Assembly: GCF_038592985.1 (NCBI RefSeq)
Contig: NZ_CP151951.1
Location: 983,001-1,047,000 of the forward strand
Source of the DNA: Paenibacillus sp. FSL R10-2782
GTDB taxonomy: Bacteria > Bacillota > Bacilli > Paenibacillales > Paenibacillaceae
Length of the DNA: 64,000 bases
Reading direction: 5' to 3'
Made by a program: the position numbers and the translations under genes. Each line of letters begins with the position of its first letter. Within the stretch, counting starts at the first letter, position 1. The notes under the pieces were generated by a model that was given only the letters and a program-made list of their open reading frames with translations, ran no database searches and was not told the origin of the DNA. Below, in pieces: positions 32,971-41,901 of this stretch.

Positions 32971-33882
32971 ATGAACCTGAAGCACTTACAATATTTTCGT
33001 GTACTTGCAAAGATGGAGCATTTTACCCAAGCAGCTTTACGACTATGTATTACTCAACCCAGTTTAAGCCATGCTATTTCAGAATTAGAAAAGGATCTGG
33101 GGGTTCATTTGTTTGAAAAGCAGGGGAGGAATATTCGGCTTAACAAATACGGACGATTTTTCCTGAAATATGTGGAGAATGCCATGAGTGAATTGGAGAA
33201 GGGAGAGCACAACTTGCGTGAACTGGTCAGTCCTAACCACGGTAATGTGGATCTGGCGTTCATTTACACGTTAGGCTCGCACTTCATTCCAGCGATTATT
33301 CAGGCCTTCTCCGCCTCGGATGCCCGCAAAGATATATCTTTTTCTTTTCATCAAGGGAACACGAACGATATTATCCAGGGCTTGAAGCAGGAGCATTACG
33401 ATGTGGCTTTCTGTTCTCACATGGAAAATGAACCGGACGTTGAATTCATTCCGTTGGCTCAGCAGGAGCTGGTCGTTATTGTTTCACCAGATCATCCGCT
33501 GGCTTCGCTGGACCAAATCGATCTCAAGGATACGGCGACATATCCTTTTATCTTTTTTAACAAGAAAAGCGGTATACGTCCCATTATTGAAAATCTATTC
33601 GCCAGAGTAGGAGTTACTCCAGAGATTATTTGCGAGATTGAAGAGGACACGGCGATGGCAGGGCTGGTATCTGTGAATTACGGAATTGCGGTCATGCCCC
33701 GAATTTCATCGTTGGATTATTTTAACGTCAAAACATTGCCTATTGTTAATCCTGAATACGAGCGTTTTATCTATCTGGCGAGCATCAAAAACAGGTATTT
33801 ATCCCCGGCTGTAGTGGACTTTCGGAACTTTTCGCTCAGCTACGGTGAGGAATTTTATTTAAAAACGCATCAGCGTGTCTAA
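32971..33882 (+). CDS. LysR-type transcriptional regulator of the quinate/shikimate cluster
   Basis: 303 residues. N-terminal winged HTH: MNLKHLQYFRVLAKMEHFTQ, AALRLCITQPSLSHAISELE, and LGVHLFEKQGRNIRLNKYG. The effector domain (residues about 90-295) is of the CatM/BenM/GltC kind (DLAFIYTLGSHFIPAIIQAF). It lies between, and diverges from, the MFS-ydiB operon, and is followed by the second MFS gene. Probable inducer: shikimate, quinate or dehydroshikimate (inference). RBS AAGAAGGGAA about 10 nt before ATG. Confidence 0.87.
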   Translation: MNLKHLQYFRVLAKMEHFTQAALRLCITQPSLSHAISELEKDLGVHLFEKQGRNIRLNKYGRFFLKYVENAMSELEKGEHNLRELVSPNHGNVDLAFIYTLGSHFIPAIIQAFSASDARKDISFSFHQGNTNDIIQGLKQEHYDVAFCSHMENEPDVEFIPLAQQELVVIVSPDHPLASLDQIDLKDTATYPFIFFNKKSGIRPIIENLFARVGVTPEIICEIEEDTAMAGLVSVNYGIAVMPRISSLDYFNVKTLPIVNPEYERFIYLASIKNRYLSPAVVDFRNFSLSYGEEFYLKTHQRV

Positions 33883-33906
33883 ATGTGTGTCTCGCAATAT
33901 TTAAAC

Positions 33907-33971
33907 TTGATAAATTTAAAAATGTGTTCTATACTTCATCATCGACACACATGATGTGAAATGATTCACAT
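33907..33971 (+). promoter_or_regulatory. Promoter of second MFS gene with ATGTGAA-N4-TTCACAT operator
   Basis: TTGATA (33907-33912), 17-bp spacer, TATACT (33930-33935), then ATGTGAA-ATGA-TTCACAT (33954-33971), an exact 7-4-7 inverted repeat in the early leader. It shares GTGAA-N4-TTCACA with the element at 32835, so the two transporters look co-regulated. Confidence 0.75.
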
Positions 33972-34015
33972 TAGTGGCATCACAAGACTTACTCACAAAA
34001 GTTGGTGAATTCACG

Positions 34016-35275
34016 ATGAAACGTTCTTCTTTTCCAGTGGCGTCCGGCCTTTATGTAAACTATCTTCTGTTTGGTATGTTTAACATTATGCTGGCGTCAC
34101 ACATGTCCTTTTTAACCGAGCATTTGCATACAGATCAGGCGGGAATCAGTCTTCTGGTATCCGCAATGGGATTTGGCAGGCTGTTTACGCTGTACCTATC
34201 CGGGGTGCTTTCCGACCGTTATGGTCGCAAGCCGTTTATTGTGGTCGCAGGGCTATTAATGGCCGTTTTCCTGGTCGGTATACCGTTAAGCCCCAGCTTT
34301 GAAATGGCGATGGTGCTGGCTGTGCTGGCAGGCGTAGCGAATTCTTTTCTCGATTCAGGCACTTATCCAGCTCTGATCGAAGCTTTTCCCCAATCCTCAG
34401 GTTCGGCTACCGTGCTGGTGAGAGGTTTTATATCCATCGGAGCGGCGTTTTTACCGTTAATGATTATCTTTTTTATGAATCACGATATTTTTTACGGGTT
34501 CTCGTTCTTTTTACCAGCACTCATATTTGGTCTGAATGCGATTTACCTGTTCAAAATGAAGTTTCCAGACATGCGGGTTCAGGCGCCCAAGGAGCCAGTT
34601 CACGATACATCTGTATCTAACGTGGAACAAACGGTAGAGCTAACAGCAAATGACCGGAGCAAGCCGCGCTTCTGGCAGGAAGGGCTTTGCCTTATTGTTC
34701 TCGGCTTTACCGGGCCTACCTTGCTGTATATTGTTCAGTTGTGGCTACCTACTTTTGGACAGCAGTTTATCGGTATGACTGAATCAGAGTCCCTGAGATT
34801 ATTAGTCTATTACAATGTTGGTTCTCTCGTCTCCGTATTTGTATTGGTGGTTGTGTTAAGAAAGTGGATCAAACCGGTTCACATTATTCTCATTTATCCA
34901 TGCATTTCTTTGTTGGCCTTTGGAGCATTGCTCCTTTTCAAATCACAGGCTGCGGCCATTATTAGCTCATGTGTCATCGGATTTTCCATTTCGGGTGTGC
35001 TTCAACTGACCTTGACCGTAATGAGTGAGTTTTTCAGTCAACGAAAAGGACAGATCACCGGGTTCATTTACACAGCAACTTCAGTATCGTACACGGTCAT
35101 CCCTGTGTTTACCGGCTTTCTTTTGAAGCATTCTCAAATATCCAGTGTTTTTATGCTGGCTCTGATTGTGAATGTGGTGGGTATTGTGCTGGCCGTGTTT
35201 GTTAATTTCCGGTACAGTACCGTTTTTCCATCAAGTCGCAAATTGTCCCCTAAAATCGCGCTTGATCCAGAGTAA
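34016..35275 (+). CDS. MFS transporter, YdiM/YdiN-like (second copy)
   Basis: 419 residues from ATG 34016. This start aligns with the other MFS copy, though the RBS is weak and GTG 33974 remains possible. Twelve membrane helices, motif A SDRYGRKPFIV, long central loop (residues about 190-215). Paralogue of the protein at 31603. Likely imports a cyclohexane carboxylate such as quinate or shikimate, or exports a pathway intermediate; the pair may differ in substrate. aroD follows after 105 bp with its own plausible RBS (GGGAGTGA). Confidence 0.8.
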   Translation: MKRSSFPVASGLYVNYLLFGMFNIMLASHMSFLTEHLHTDQAGISLLVSAMGFGRLFTLYLSGVLSDRYGRKPFIVVAGLLMAVFLVGIPLSPSFEMAMVLAVLAGVANSFLDSGTYPALIEAFPQSSGSATVLVRGFISIGAAFLPLMIIFFMNHDIFYGFSFFLPALIFGLNAIYLFKMKFPDMRVQAPKEPVHDTSVSNVEQTVELTANDRSKPRFWQEGLCLIVLGFTGPTLLYIVQLWLPTFGQQFIGMTESESLRLLVYYNVGSLVSVFVLVVVLRKWIKPVHIILIYPCISLLAFGALLLFKSQAAAIISSCVIGFSISGVLQLTLTVMSEFFSQRKGQITGFIYTATSVSYTVIPVFTGFLLKHSQISSVFMLALIVNVVGIVLAVFVNFRYSTVFPSSRKLSPKIALDPE

Positions 35276-35380
35276 GCCAACAATCGGGGACTAATCATCA
35301 GCTGGCTTATTCAGAATGCGTTATACTATGAAATATTGTAAATGCTCGACTTAAAACTATGATTTGGGAGTGAGTTTGAT

Positions 35381-36145
35381 ATGGCAAAAATCGTTAAAGT
35401 GAAAGATGTTCTGATCGGTGAAGGTGCGCCTAAAATCTGTGTTCCGATGGTGGGAGAAACGTTGAAGCAACTGAAGGAAGAAGCTGCCCATTTGCGTACA
35501 CTCGATCTGGATATCGTGGAGTGGAGAGTCGATTTTTTCGAGCATGTAGAGGATTTGGAGAAGGTTAAGGCTGCCTTGATTGAAATCCGGTCCATCTTGG
35601 CGAATATTCCGCTCGTCTTTACGTTCCGCAGCGCTCGGGAGGGCGGGGAAAAGGAAATCAGTACGGCGAGTTATGTGGAGTTGAATCGTACGGCAGCCGA
35701 AACGGGACAGGTAGATATCATTGATGTGGAGCTTTTTAATGACGAAGCCGATGTGAAGGCGCTGGTGGAAGCTGCGCATAAGCATAACGTATCCGTAATT
35801 ATATCCAATCACGATTTCCAGAAGACGCCGCCAAAGGAGGAAATCGTATCTCGTTTGCGCAAGGCGCAGGAGTTGGGAGGCGATTTGCCTAAAATAGCGG
35901 TTATGCCGACATGTACGGCCGATGTGCTGATCTTGCTGGATGCCACGCGTACCATGGCTGAGGAATACGCAGACCGGCCTATTATTACGATGTCGATGGC
36001 GGGAAAAGGTGTCGTGAGCCGTCTGACCGGAGAGCTGTTTGGTTCGGCTTTAACCTTTGGTGCCGCTAAGAAAGCTTCCGCGCCGGGGCAGATTCCTGTT
36101 ACAGAACTGAGAGAGATATTGAATGTACTGCACAGTCATTCGTAA
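35381..36145 (+). CDS. aroD: 3-dehydroquinate dehydratase, type I (AroD)
   Basis: 254 residues, the type I (beta/alpha)8 enzyme length. Schiff-base Lys171 in GDLPKIAVMPT and general base His144 in VIISNHDFQKTP; LDIVEWRVDFF, TFRSAREGG and SMAGKGVVSRL complete the site. It dehydrates 3-dehydroquinate to 3-dehydroshikimate. With YdiB it converts imported quinate to shikimate for AroK. Paenibacillus often has a type II (AroQ) enzyme for biosynthesis, so this copy may be catabolic or salvage; not testable in the window. Confidence 0.93.
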   Translation: MAKIVKVKDVLIGEGAPKICVPMVGETLKQLKEEAAHLRTLDLDIVEWRVDFFEHVEDLEKVKAALIEIRSILANIPLVFTFRSAREGGEKEISTASYVELNRTAAETGQVDIIDVELFNDEADVKALVEAAHKHNVSVIISNHDFQKTPPKEEIVSRLRKAQELGGDLPKIAVMPTCTADVLILLDATRTMAEEYADRPIITMSMAGKGVVSRLTGELFGSALTFGAAKKASAPGQIPVTELREILNVLHSHS

Positions 36146-36183
36146 AAAGGTATGAATGCTGGCAACCCATGTGCCAGTATCCA

Positions 36184-36231
36184 AAAAAGGAAGGCCCGTA
36201 TGCCATAAGCATGATGGAGCCTTCCTTTTTG
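36184..36231. terminator. Bidirectional terminator between aroD and aroK
   Basis: AAAAAGGAAGGC / GCCTTCCTTTTT stem with an internal GCAT..ATGC-like extension; T tracts on both strands suit the convergent genes. Confidence 0.85.
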
Positions 36232-36290
36232 CTAAGTGTTTGTGAGTTTGGGAGACGCAAATGGTCTTCCGATGTCATCCTGTCAAATGC

Positions 36291-36866
36291 TTAATTTAAT
36301 CCCCGTGTAGGCTCATACAGTTCCCAACCGAGATTTAGAGTTTGGATAATATAGTCTGCGACTTCTTCCGCATCCAACTGATCCGTATCGATCTTGGAGT
36401 GATTCACCGCGTAAATGTCCTGTCTGGAACGGAAAAGAGCTTCGATTTCCTCCAAATTCTTGTTTTGCAGATTGGGACGGGTATCGATGAGCATCTTGAG
36501 TCGATCCTTCCAGGATTCCCAATTTAAATCTAAAAAGAAGACGATAGATGAAGCCAGACAAGCCTGTTTAACCTCTTCTTGTAAAAAAGCACCGCCGCCA
36601 ACCGAAATGACTTTCAATCGAGTATTGCTGCATAGTTTGAGAATATGGTCTTTTTCAATCTCGCGGAAACCTTTTTCTCCATATGTTTTGAAAATTTCTG
36701 TTGTCGGCATGTTGTACTCTTGTTCAATCTCCTGATCAATATCCACAAAGTCCCGATACAGCTTGCGCGCGAGATGGGAACCGATCGTTGTTTTGCCTAC
36801 ACCCATAAATCCAATGAGCACAATATTCTGTTCTCTTAATGGGATCTCTCTCTTGTTTTGCACCAT
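36291..36866 (-). CDS. aroK: Shikimate kinase
   Basis: 191 residues from ATG 36864-36866 (GAGAG about 5 nt upstream; GTG 36872 is an alternative). P-loop GFMGVGKTT, shikimate-binding DID (VDIDQEIE), FREIEKDH and VGGGAFLQ, and the LID around DTRPNL. It phosphorylates shikimate to shikimate-3-phosphate with ATP. Slightly longer than usual (about 170) due to an N-terminal KREIPLREQN lead and a C-terminal tail. Convergent with aroD; completes a quinate-to-shikimate-3-P route in the cluster. Confidence 0.9.
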   Translation of the reverse strand: MVQNKREIPLREQNIVLIGFMGVGKTTIGSHLARKLYRDFVDIDQEIEQEYNMPTTEIFKTYGEKGFREIEKDHILKLCSNTRLKVISVGGGAFLQEEVKQACLASSIVFFLDLNWESWKDRLKMLIDTRPNLQNKNLEEIEALFRSRQDIYAVNHSKIDTDQLDAEEVADYIIQTLNLGWELYEPTRGLN

Positions 36867-37150
36867 AACCACTCTCTTCTCACCAGTAATGTTGAGATGT
36901 AACGCTTCAAAGCACTAAATACATTATACGTTCATCAAACGTGTCATTCAATAGTATAGATCACATCAGAAGCGAGGTATAGGACGAAAGTGGCTTCTGA
37001 TTGCCATTTTGGTGATGTAGAGCATATAACGAGACTAGATCATGAAGCCAATTGCTGCATAATTTGACGAAAAAACAAACTTATACAAGCATAAAAAGGC
37101 AATATTCTGTACTTAATTAAAAAAAAGGACATATTTTGCCGAAAAATATA

Positions 37151-37223
37151 TTGAAATTACTGGAAGTAAGAATATAATAGAGTTATACAAATTGTAAATG
37201 TAATCGCTATATTTACAATTTGT
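37151..37223 (+). promoter_or_regulatory. Pectate lyase promoter with 13-bp inverted repeat at the start site
   Basis: TTGAAA (37151-37156), 16-bp spacer, TATAAT (37173-37178). ACAAATTGTAAAT (37187-37199) and its exact complement (37211-37223) flank an 11-nt centre containing TAATCGCTAT, which is also similar to a CcpA cre core. The repeat begins at or just after the predicted start site, so it may be an operator or a 5'-end hairpin. The leader to the start codon is about 235 nt; the rest of 36873-37420 shows no gene. Confidence 0.65.
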
Positions 37224-37420
37224 GTTTATTTAAATTTATGGCATTGAGTTACTTTGAACCAAATACCAAGTGTACATATGTAAATAGTAATATACATTTT
37301 TGCAGACATGTACCGGTCAATGGGTTCCTTGTACGAAGGCGGTGATACGATCTACAGGTTCTAGTCAACTACGAATGGAGTGGCGGAAATAAAAAATATC
37401 TACGAGAGGGATGAATTGAA

Positions 37421-38113
37421 ATGAACACAAGCACAGCCAAAGTATTGAAAAAGGGAATGAGTATCGCTTTATCAGGTATGCTGGTCGCTTTATTTGTCGG
37501 CAATTATTCTGCTCATGCAGCACCGGAAGTCGTTAGTAAAACGATTCTTGTAAAAGCCGGAGAAGTATATGATGGTAAGGGGAAGACGGTAGCCGCTGAT
37601 CCAAAAACCTTGGGTGACGGAAGCCAGGCTGAGGCCCAAAAGCCTATTTTCAAGCTTGAAAATGGTGCAACTTTGAAAAATGTAATCATTGCTGCGCCTG
37701 CTGCGGATGGTGTGCATGTGTATGGCAACGGAACCATTTCCAACGTAACGTGGGAGGATGTAGGTGAAGATGCATTGACGCTTAAAGAAAAAGGTACGGT
37801 AAACATAACAGGCGGTGGAGCGTTCCATGCATATGATAAAGTCTTCCAAATCAATGCCGAGGGCACGATTAACATTAAAAACTTTAGAGCCGATGATATC
37901 GGAAAGCTGGTTCGCCAACTGGGCGGCTCAACTTTTAGAGTGAATATGACTTTGGATAACTCGGATATTTCCAACGTAAAGGATTCGATCCTGAGATCGG
38001 ACGGCCCTAACAGCACAGCTAAAATTACGAATACTCGTTATCATAATGTGCCACAATTGTTCAAGGGCTTTAAATCCAGTAATACGAGCGAGTCCGGCAA
38101 TACTAAATATTAA
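37421..38113 (+). CDS. Secreted pectate lyase, polysaccharide lyase family 3
   Basis: 230 residues. Signal peptide with cleavage after AHA (about residue 33), then a short right-handed beta-helix enzyme. PL3 landmarks: [47 protein letters not shown], and [16 protein letters not shown] containing the family's conserved Lys/Arg. It resembles B. subtilis PelC and PL3 enzymes from Paenibacillus. It cleaves polygalacturonate by Ca-dependent beta-elimination outside the cell, giving unsaturated oligogalacturonides. Monocistronic with long leader and its own regulatory repeat. Confidence 0.92.
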   Translation: MNTSTAKVLKKGMSIALSGMLVALFVGNYSAHAAPEVVSKTILVKAGEVYDGKGKTVAADPKTLGDGSQAEAQKPIFKLENGATLKNVIIAAPAADGVHVYGNGTISNVTWEDVGEDALTLKEKGTVNITGGGAFHAYDKVFQINAEGTINIKNFRADDIGKLVRQLGGSTFRVNMTLDNSDISNVKDSILRSDGPNSTAKITNTRYHNVPQLFKGFKSSNTSESGNTKY

Positions 38114-38178
38114 TACGAAACAGGGTAGGAGCGGGGATGGGAATCAATAGATCTTGATTCTATCCTTGTATAGATTGA

Positions 38179-38234
38179 AAATAAGGGCTGTCCCACAGAT
38201 CGTTTGGATCTGATGAGACAAGCCCTATTTAGCT
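38179..38234 (+). terminator. Probable terminator after pectate lyase
   Basis: AATAAGGGCTGTC pairs, with one bulge, to GACAAGCCCTATT with an inner ACAGATC..GATCTG hairpin, then TTAGCTTCTATTTG. Confidence 0.65.
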
Positions 38235-38360
38235 TCTATTTGTTTTTCGTGCCGCCGGAAGATACCGTTGGAACGCTCAAAAGACTAGCCGGGCTTCGTT
38301 CAGGACGAGTACTGTGATATGATCTTGCTATTACATTTTATACAAAAAAGTTGGGAAGCT

Positions 38361-39356
38361 ATGAATCTATTTCATCCATATGTGAATGTTGACGGTACTT
38401 TGAATGAGACGCAGGTGTGGAGACGGGAAGTTTTATATACAGGTACAAATGGTCGGCTTGTTCAACGTTTTTACGTGTCACCTTATGAGAGTTATGTGTT
38501 CAAGCCGTTAACCAATGATGAGCAAGCAGGCCGGGAGAGATGGGTATATGAGCATGTGCTTGCTTCGTTGCCACCCATCTATCCCCGAATGCTGGCCTGT
38601 TCTGGCGCAGGCATAGATGGCGGAGGGGAATGGATGATTTTTGAGGACCTTGGTCCTCTGCACCATCTACATGAAGAAGAAACAATGCTGCGAGCTGTTG
38701 GACTTGTAGCAGGGTGGCATTCTTTGCCGTCGGAGCGTTTTGCTGGAATGCCACTTCGAGGACCCAAGCCGCTTATTCAGGATATGGTTTCTGAGCTGTA
38801 TGAACGCAAGTCCGATGTGCTGGAGCTTTGCAGTTCACTGGGATTCTCCAAACAGCAGGTGCAACGTATTTACGTACAACTGGAGTACCAGTCTTTTGCC
38901 CAGCAGCTTGTGCTGTCGCATGGTGACCTTCATCCGGGAAACTATGCGCTGAGTGGGGAGCGGCTGATGGTGCTGGATTGGGAGCATGCCCACTTGAACA
39001 CACCGCTTTGGGATATGTATCATCTGATCGATATGTCCCATCCGTTGTTTCCCCGGCGTATGACGTCCGACTTGCGAATCCGCCTGCTGGACAGGTACTT
39101 GGCTCAAATGGAGCTGCTGGGAGCAGGACTGGAACGGGGCACATTTATGCAAGAATATAGCATGTTTGCCGTGGTATTTTCACTGTGGATGCTGTTGTTG
39201 ATTGAAAGTGATTTGCGAAGGATCGAAATGAAAATGCATATAAACGGTGATAAATGGTCAAAAGAGCAATTAGAAGCCCAACAGGGCGAGGCGTTAGCCT
39301 GTTTGAGCCAATGCGCAGCGATGCTGGAATGGAGGCAAGTCAGAAGGTGTGAATAA
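38361..39356 (+). CDS. APH-fold phosphotransferase (CotS/choline-kinase-like)
   Basis: 331 residues from ATG 38361 (GGGAAG just upstream; in-frame ATG 38319 possible). Kinase-fold motifs: SHGDLHPGNYAL (Brenner motif HxDxxxxN) and VLDWEHAHLNTPLWDMYHL (metal-binding Asp). The N-lobe is short with VFKP as the likely ATP lysine. It is followed after 52 bp by a GT4 glycosyltransferase, the pairing seen in cotS-cotSA of Bacillus spore-coat loci. Substrate unknown; a small metabolite or sugar is likely. Confidence 0.75.
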   Translation: MNLFHPYVNVDGTLNETQVWRREVLYTGTNGRLVQRFYVSPYESYVFKPLTNDEQAGRERWVYEHVLASLPPIYPRMLACSGAGIDGGGEWMIFEDLGPLHHLHEEETMLRAVGLVAGWHSLPSERFAGMPLRGPKPLIQDMVSELYERKSDVLELCSSLGFSKQQVQRIYVQLEYQSFAQQLVLSHGDLHPGNYALSGERLMVLDWEHAHLNTPLWDMYHLIDMSHPLFPRRMTSDLRIRLLDRYLAQMELLGAGLERGTFMQEYSMFAVVFSLWMLLLIESDLRRIEMKMHINGDKWSKEQLEAQQGEALACLSQCAAMLEWRQVRRCE

Positions 39357-39408
39357 AGAGTTGGAGCTACAGCGTGTGTACAGATTGTAAACAAAGGTGG
39401 AGACATAT

Positions 39409-40407
39409 ATGAAAAAAGTCGGTTTGGTCATGAGAAAAATTCAGTTTGCCGAAGCGCAGGGCCCGCGTATTTTTGCGGAACGTCTCAAGCAGATCGGACT
39501 GGAGCTGGGTGTGGATATCGTATTTGTGTCACCGGAGCGCCATGTCAGCAGCCATGACTGGCTTCCCGGCTATGAGCACGAAAAGGGTGATCTGGTCAAT
39601 TATGACGTGGTACTCGACCAGCTTCATGAGCAGCAGATTGAGGATGTTATTTATACGGTATCCGGCTTTACATATTTGAAAATGTTTTTTAAAAACAGTG
39701 TGCTTTTTCCGCACAGTTTTCCTGATCCGGCGCTTACAGGCTATGAGATGATGAAGCCTTTTTATCAGATTGTGGACAAGGCTATTGTGCAGACTGATTT
39801 TCTCAGACAGGAGATGGCATCCAAGTTTGGTGTAACAGATGTGACAGTTATCCCGATTGGGTTTAATGAGCGACTGGTAGAAAAGCATTTTGATCCTTCG
39901 CAGGTCGTGGAGAATCGGGTGATGTGGATCGGAAGGGATGAGGAGAATCGGCGTCCTGATCTGGTGCTGGAGTATGCTCGGCATAATCCCGACAAGGAAG
40001 TTTACATGGTGTTTGGCGGGGAACGCTACAAGGAAAGCATGAAGAAGTACGATATCCCTGACAATGTGAAGCTTCAATTTGCGTTGACGCAGGATGAGGT
40101 ATTCGCGCTTATGAATACGGCGAAAGTATACTGGAGCTGCTCCAAATTCGACACGTTTGCGATGCCGCTGACCGAAGCGCTGGCTATGGGTAAAATCGTC
40201 GTGAAGCCTGAGCATCCTTGCTATGGACATATCAGCTCCACGCACTCTTTTTCGGGCAATGAGAAAAACTGGTTCGAGCTGCTCAATATGGCTGCTGCCT
40301 CACCTCGTCGGGTTTCCAATGAAAATCAGGCGTATGCCATGGAGAAGTTTTCGAGTAAGGTGATGAAGCAGGGGTATCGGGACTTTTTTGAGAATTGGTT
40401 AAGCTGA
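39409..40407 (+). CDS. Glycosyltransferase family 4-like protein
   Basis: 332 residues from ATG 39409 (GGTGGAGA ahead). GT-B fold: N-terminal acceptor lobe; C-terminal donor lobe with VMWIGRDEENRRPDLVLEYA and SKFDTFAMPLTEALAMGKIVV, the GT4 nucleotide-sugar Glu motif (usually EPFGLxxxEAMAxGxPVV, here DTFAMPLTEALAMG). No membrane segment or signal. Possible roles are spore-coat or cell-surface glycosylation together with the adjacent APH-fold protein (CotSA-like context); the donor sugar is unknown. Confidence 0.78.
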   Translation: MKKVGLVMRKIQFAEAQGPRIFAERLKQIGLELGVDIVFVSPERHVSSHDWLPGYEHEKGDLVNYDVVLDQLHEQQIEDVIYTVSGFTYLKMFFKNSVLFPHSFPDPALTGYEMMKPFYQIVDKAIVQTDFLRQEMASKFGVTDVTVIPIGFNERLVEKHFDPSQVVENRVMWIGRDEENRRPDLVLEYARHNPDKEVYMVFGGERYKESMKKYDIPDNVKLQFALTQDEVFALMNTAKVYWSCSKFDTFAMPLTEALAMGKIVVKPEHPCYGHISSTHSFSGNEKNWFELLNMAAASPRRVSNENQAYAMEKFSSKVMKQGYRDFFENWLS

Positions 40408-40469
40408 GTGGCGAGGCAGAGTACTTCGGTTTCAACACGCGTTTAAGCGTCCAGAATTAGAGGATGATT

Positions 40470-40515
40470 TAAAAAGGGACTTTCGCTCAAGTGAACGAAA
40501 GTCCTTCCTTTTAGG
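40470..40515. terminator. Bidirectional terminator between glycosyltransferase and MFS genes
   Basis: AGGGACTTTCG-CTC / GAA-CGAAAGTCCTT stem, T and A tracts on both sides. Confidence 0.8.
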
Positions 40516-41719
40516 AATGTATCTCCGCTGCGGCTTCAGAATGAGCCGTTCTGCGGTCAATAGCGTAGCTGACCAGCATGAGAAGCAGACCGCCAACGGT
40601 GATCAGAGATGCGACCCAAGGGATGGCGGCAAGTCCCATCTGATTAATGACGACCCCGCCGATAAAAGCGCCTCCTGCGTTACCCAGATTCAAAGCGGAA
40701 TGGCTGGAGGTAGAGGCGAGCAAAGGGGCCTCATAGGCCAGATTCATGATGCGAACCTGAATGCCGGGCATAATGCCGAACGCGGCAATCCCCCAGATAA
40801 AGACGGTAATCACAGCCAGTACCCTGCTTTGAAGCGTAAACGTCAGAATGGCCAAAATAATGGCCAGTATAGCGTAGTTTGCTATTAAGGATGGCAGCAG
40901 CCTCCAATCCGCGAGCTTGCCGCCAACGATGTTGCCGATGGTTACACCAAGTCCGAACAGGACGAGAATCCACGTAATGCTATGCTCGGCAAAGCCGCTA
41001 ATGTCGGTAAGTAAAGGCGTAATGTACGTAAAGACGCTGAACAGACTACCACAACCGACAGCACCTGTGAGTAGCATCAGCAATACCTTCGGATTAAACA
41101 GGCTTCGGACTTCTTGTTTGAGACTGGAGGGCTTGTCCTGATGCATAACCGGAATGTACCGGATGATGCCAAAGAGGGAAATCAGGCCGATCACAACGAT
41201 GGCTCCAAAGGAAGCACGCCAGCCGAGCTGCTGTCCGATAAAGGTGCCAAAGGGCACGCCGATAATGTTGGCTACGGTCAGTCCGGTCAGCACCATAGAA
41301 ATGGCACCAGCCCGCTTGTCAGGGCGAACCAGTCGGGCGGCGATCAGGGAGCCGGCTCCCAAAAAGGTTCCGTGTGATAACGCGGTAGCCATACGGGCTA
41401 CAATCAGAAGCTCGTAGTTGGGAGCAATGACCGAAAAAAGATTGCCTAAAATGAATATAATCATCAGCAGGCATAACAGCTTTTTTTGCGGTACCTTGTG
41501 AGTTAATACGGTGAGCACAGGGGCGCCAATGGCCACACCAAGCGCGTAGCTGGTGATGAGCTGTCCGGCTTGCGGGATGGTAACATGAAGATCCTGGGCC
41601 ACATTGGGCAGAAGACCCATAATGACGAATTCGGTCATGCCGATGGCAAAGGCACCGAGCGTCAACCATAGCAAGGAGGGGGGAAAGCGATTGGCTGTCA
41701 AATTTTCTTGAATACTCAT
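40511..41719 (-). CDS. MFS transporter, AraJ/DHA1-type exporter
   Basis: 402 residues from ATG 41717-41719 (AGGAGG 13 nt upstream). Twelve helices. LTLGAFAIGMTEFVIMGLLP in TM1 is the signature of the AraJ/YdhP-like DHA1 subgroup, and LTGLTVANIIGVPFGTFIGQ is motif C of antiporters. Proton-driven efflux of a drug or a sugar/arabinoside-like metabolite is likely; the substrate is unknown. Divergent from a cysteine synthase gene; an AGATAA-GAT-TTATCT inverted repeat (41813-41827) lies in the shared control region. Confidence 0.85.
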   Translation of the reverse strand: MSIQENLTANRFPPSLLWLTLGAFAIGMTEFVIMGLLPNVAQDLHVTIPQAGQLITSYALGVAIGAPVLTVLTHKVPQKKLLCLLMIIFILGNLFSVIAPNYELLIVARMATALSHGTFLGAGSLIAARLVRPDKRAGAISMVLTGLTVANIIGVPFGTFIGQQLGWRASFGAIVVIGLISLFGIIRYIPVMHQDKPSSLKQEVRSLFNPKVLLMLLTGAVGCGSLFSVFTYITPLLTDISGFAEHSITWILVLFGLGVTIGNIVGGKLADWRLLPSLIANYAILAIILAILTFTLQSRVLAVITVFIWGIAAFGIMPGIQVRIMNLAYEAPLLASTSSHSALNLGNAGGAFIGGVVINQMGLAAIPWVASLITVGGLLLMLVSYAIDRRTAHSEAAAEIHS

Positions 41720-41901
41720 GAGTGTCTTGTATCCTCCTGAAAAATAGTAATGCGAGTATATCATTAGAAACCACATCTGGCGACCCATTTTCAAGAATTT
41801 TACATACTAAGCAGATAAGATTTATCTATTTACAAAAGCGGCAGGTATGAGCGGGTTAAATATGTTATTTTTATAGTATGGATCTATCCAAGGAGGATAC
41901 A

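Noticed and set aside
39529..40245. Long minus-strand open frame opposite the glycosyltransferase
   Set aside because: Shadow of a real gene; no RBS and no recognisable protein features.
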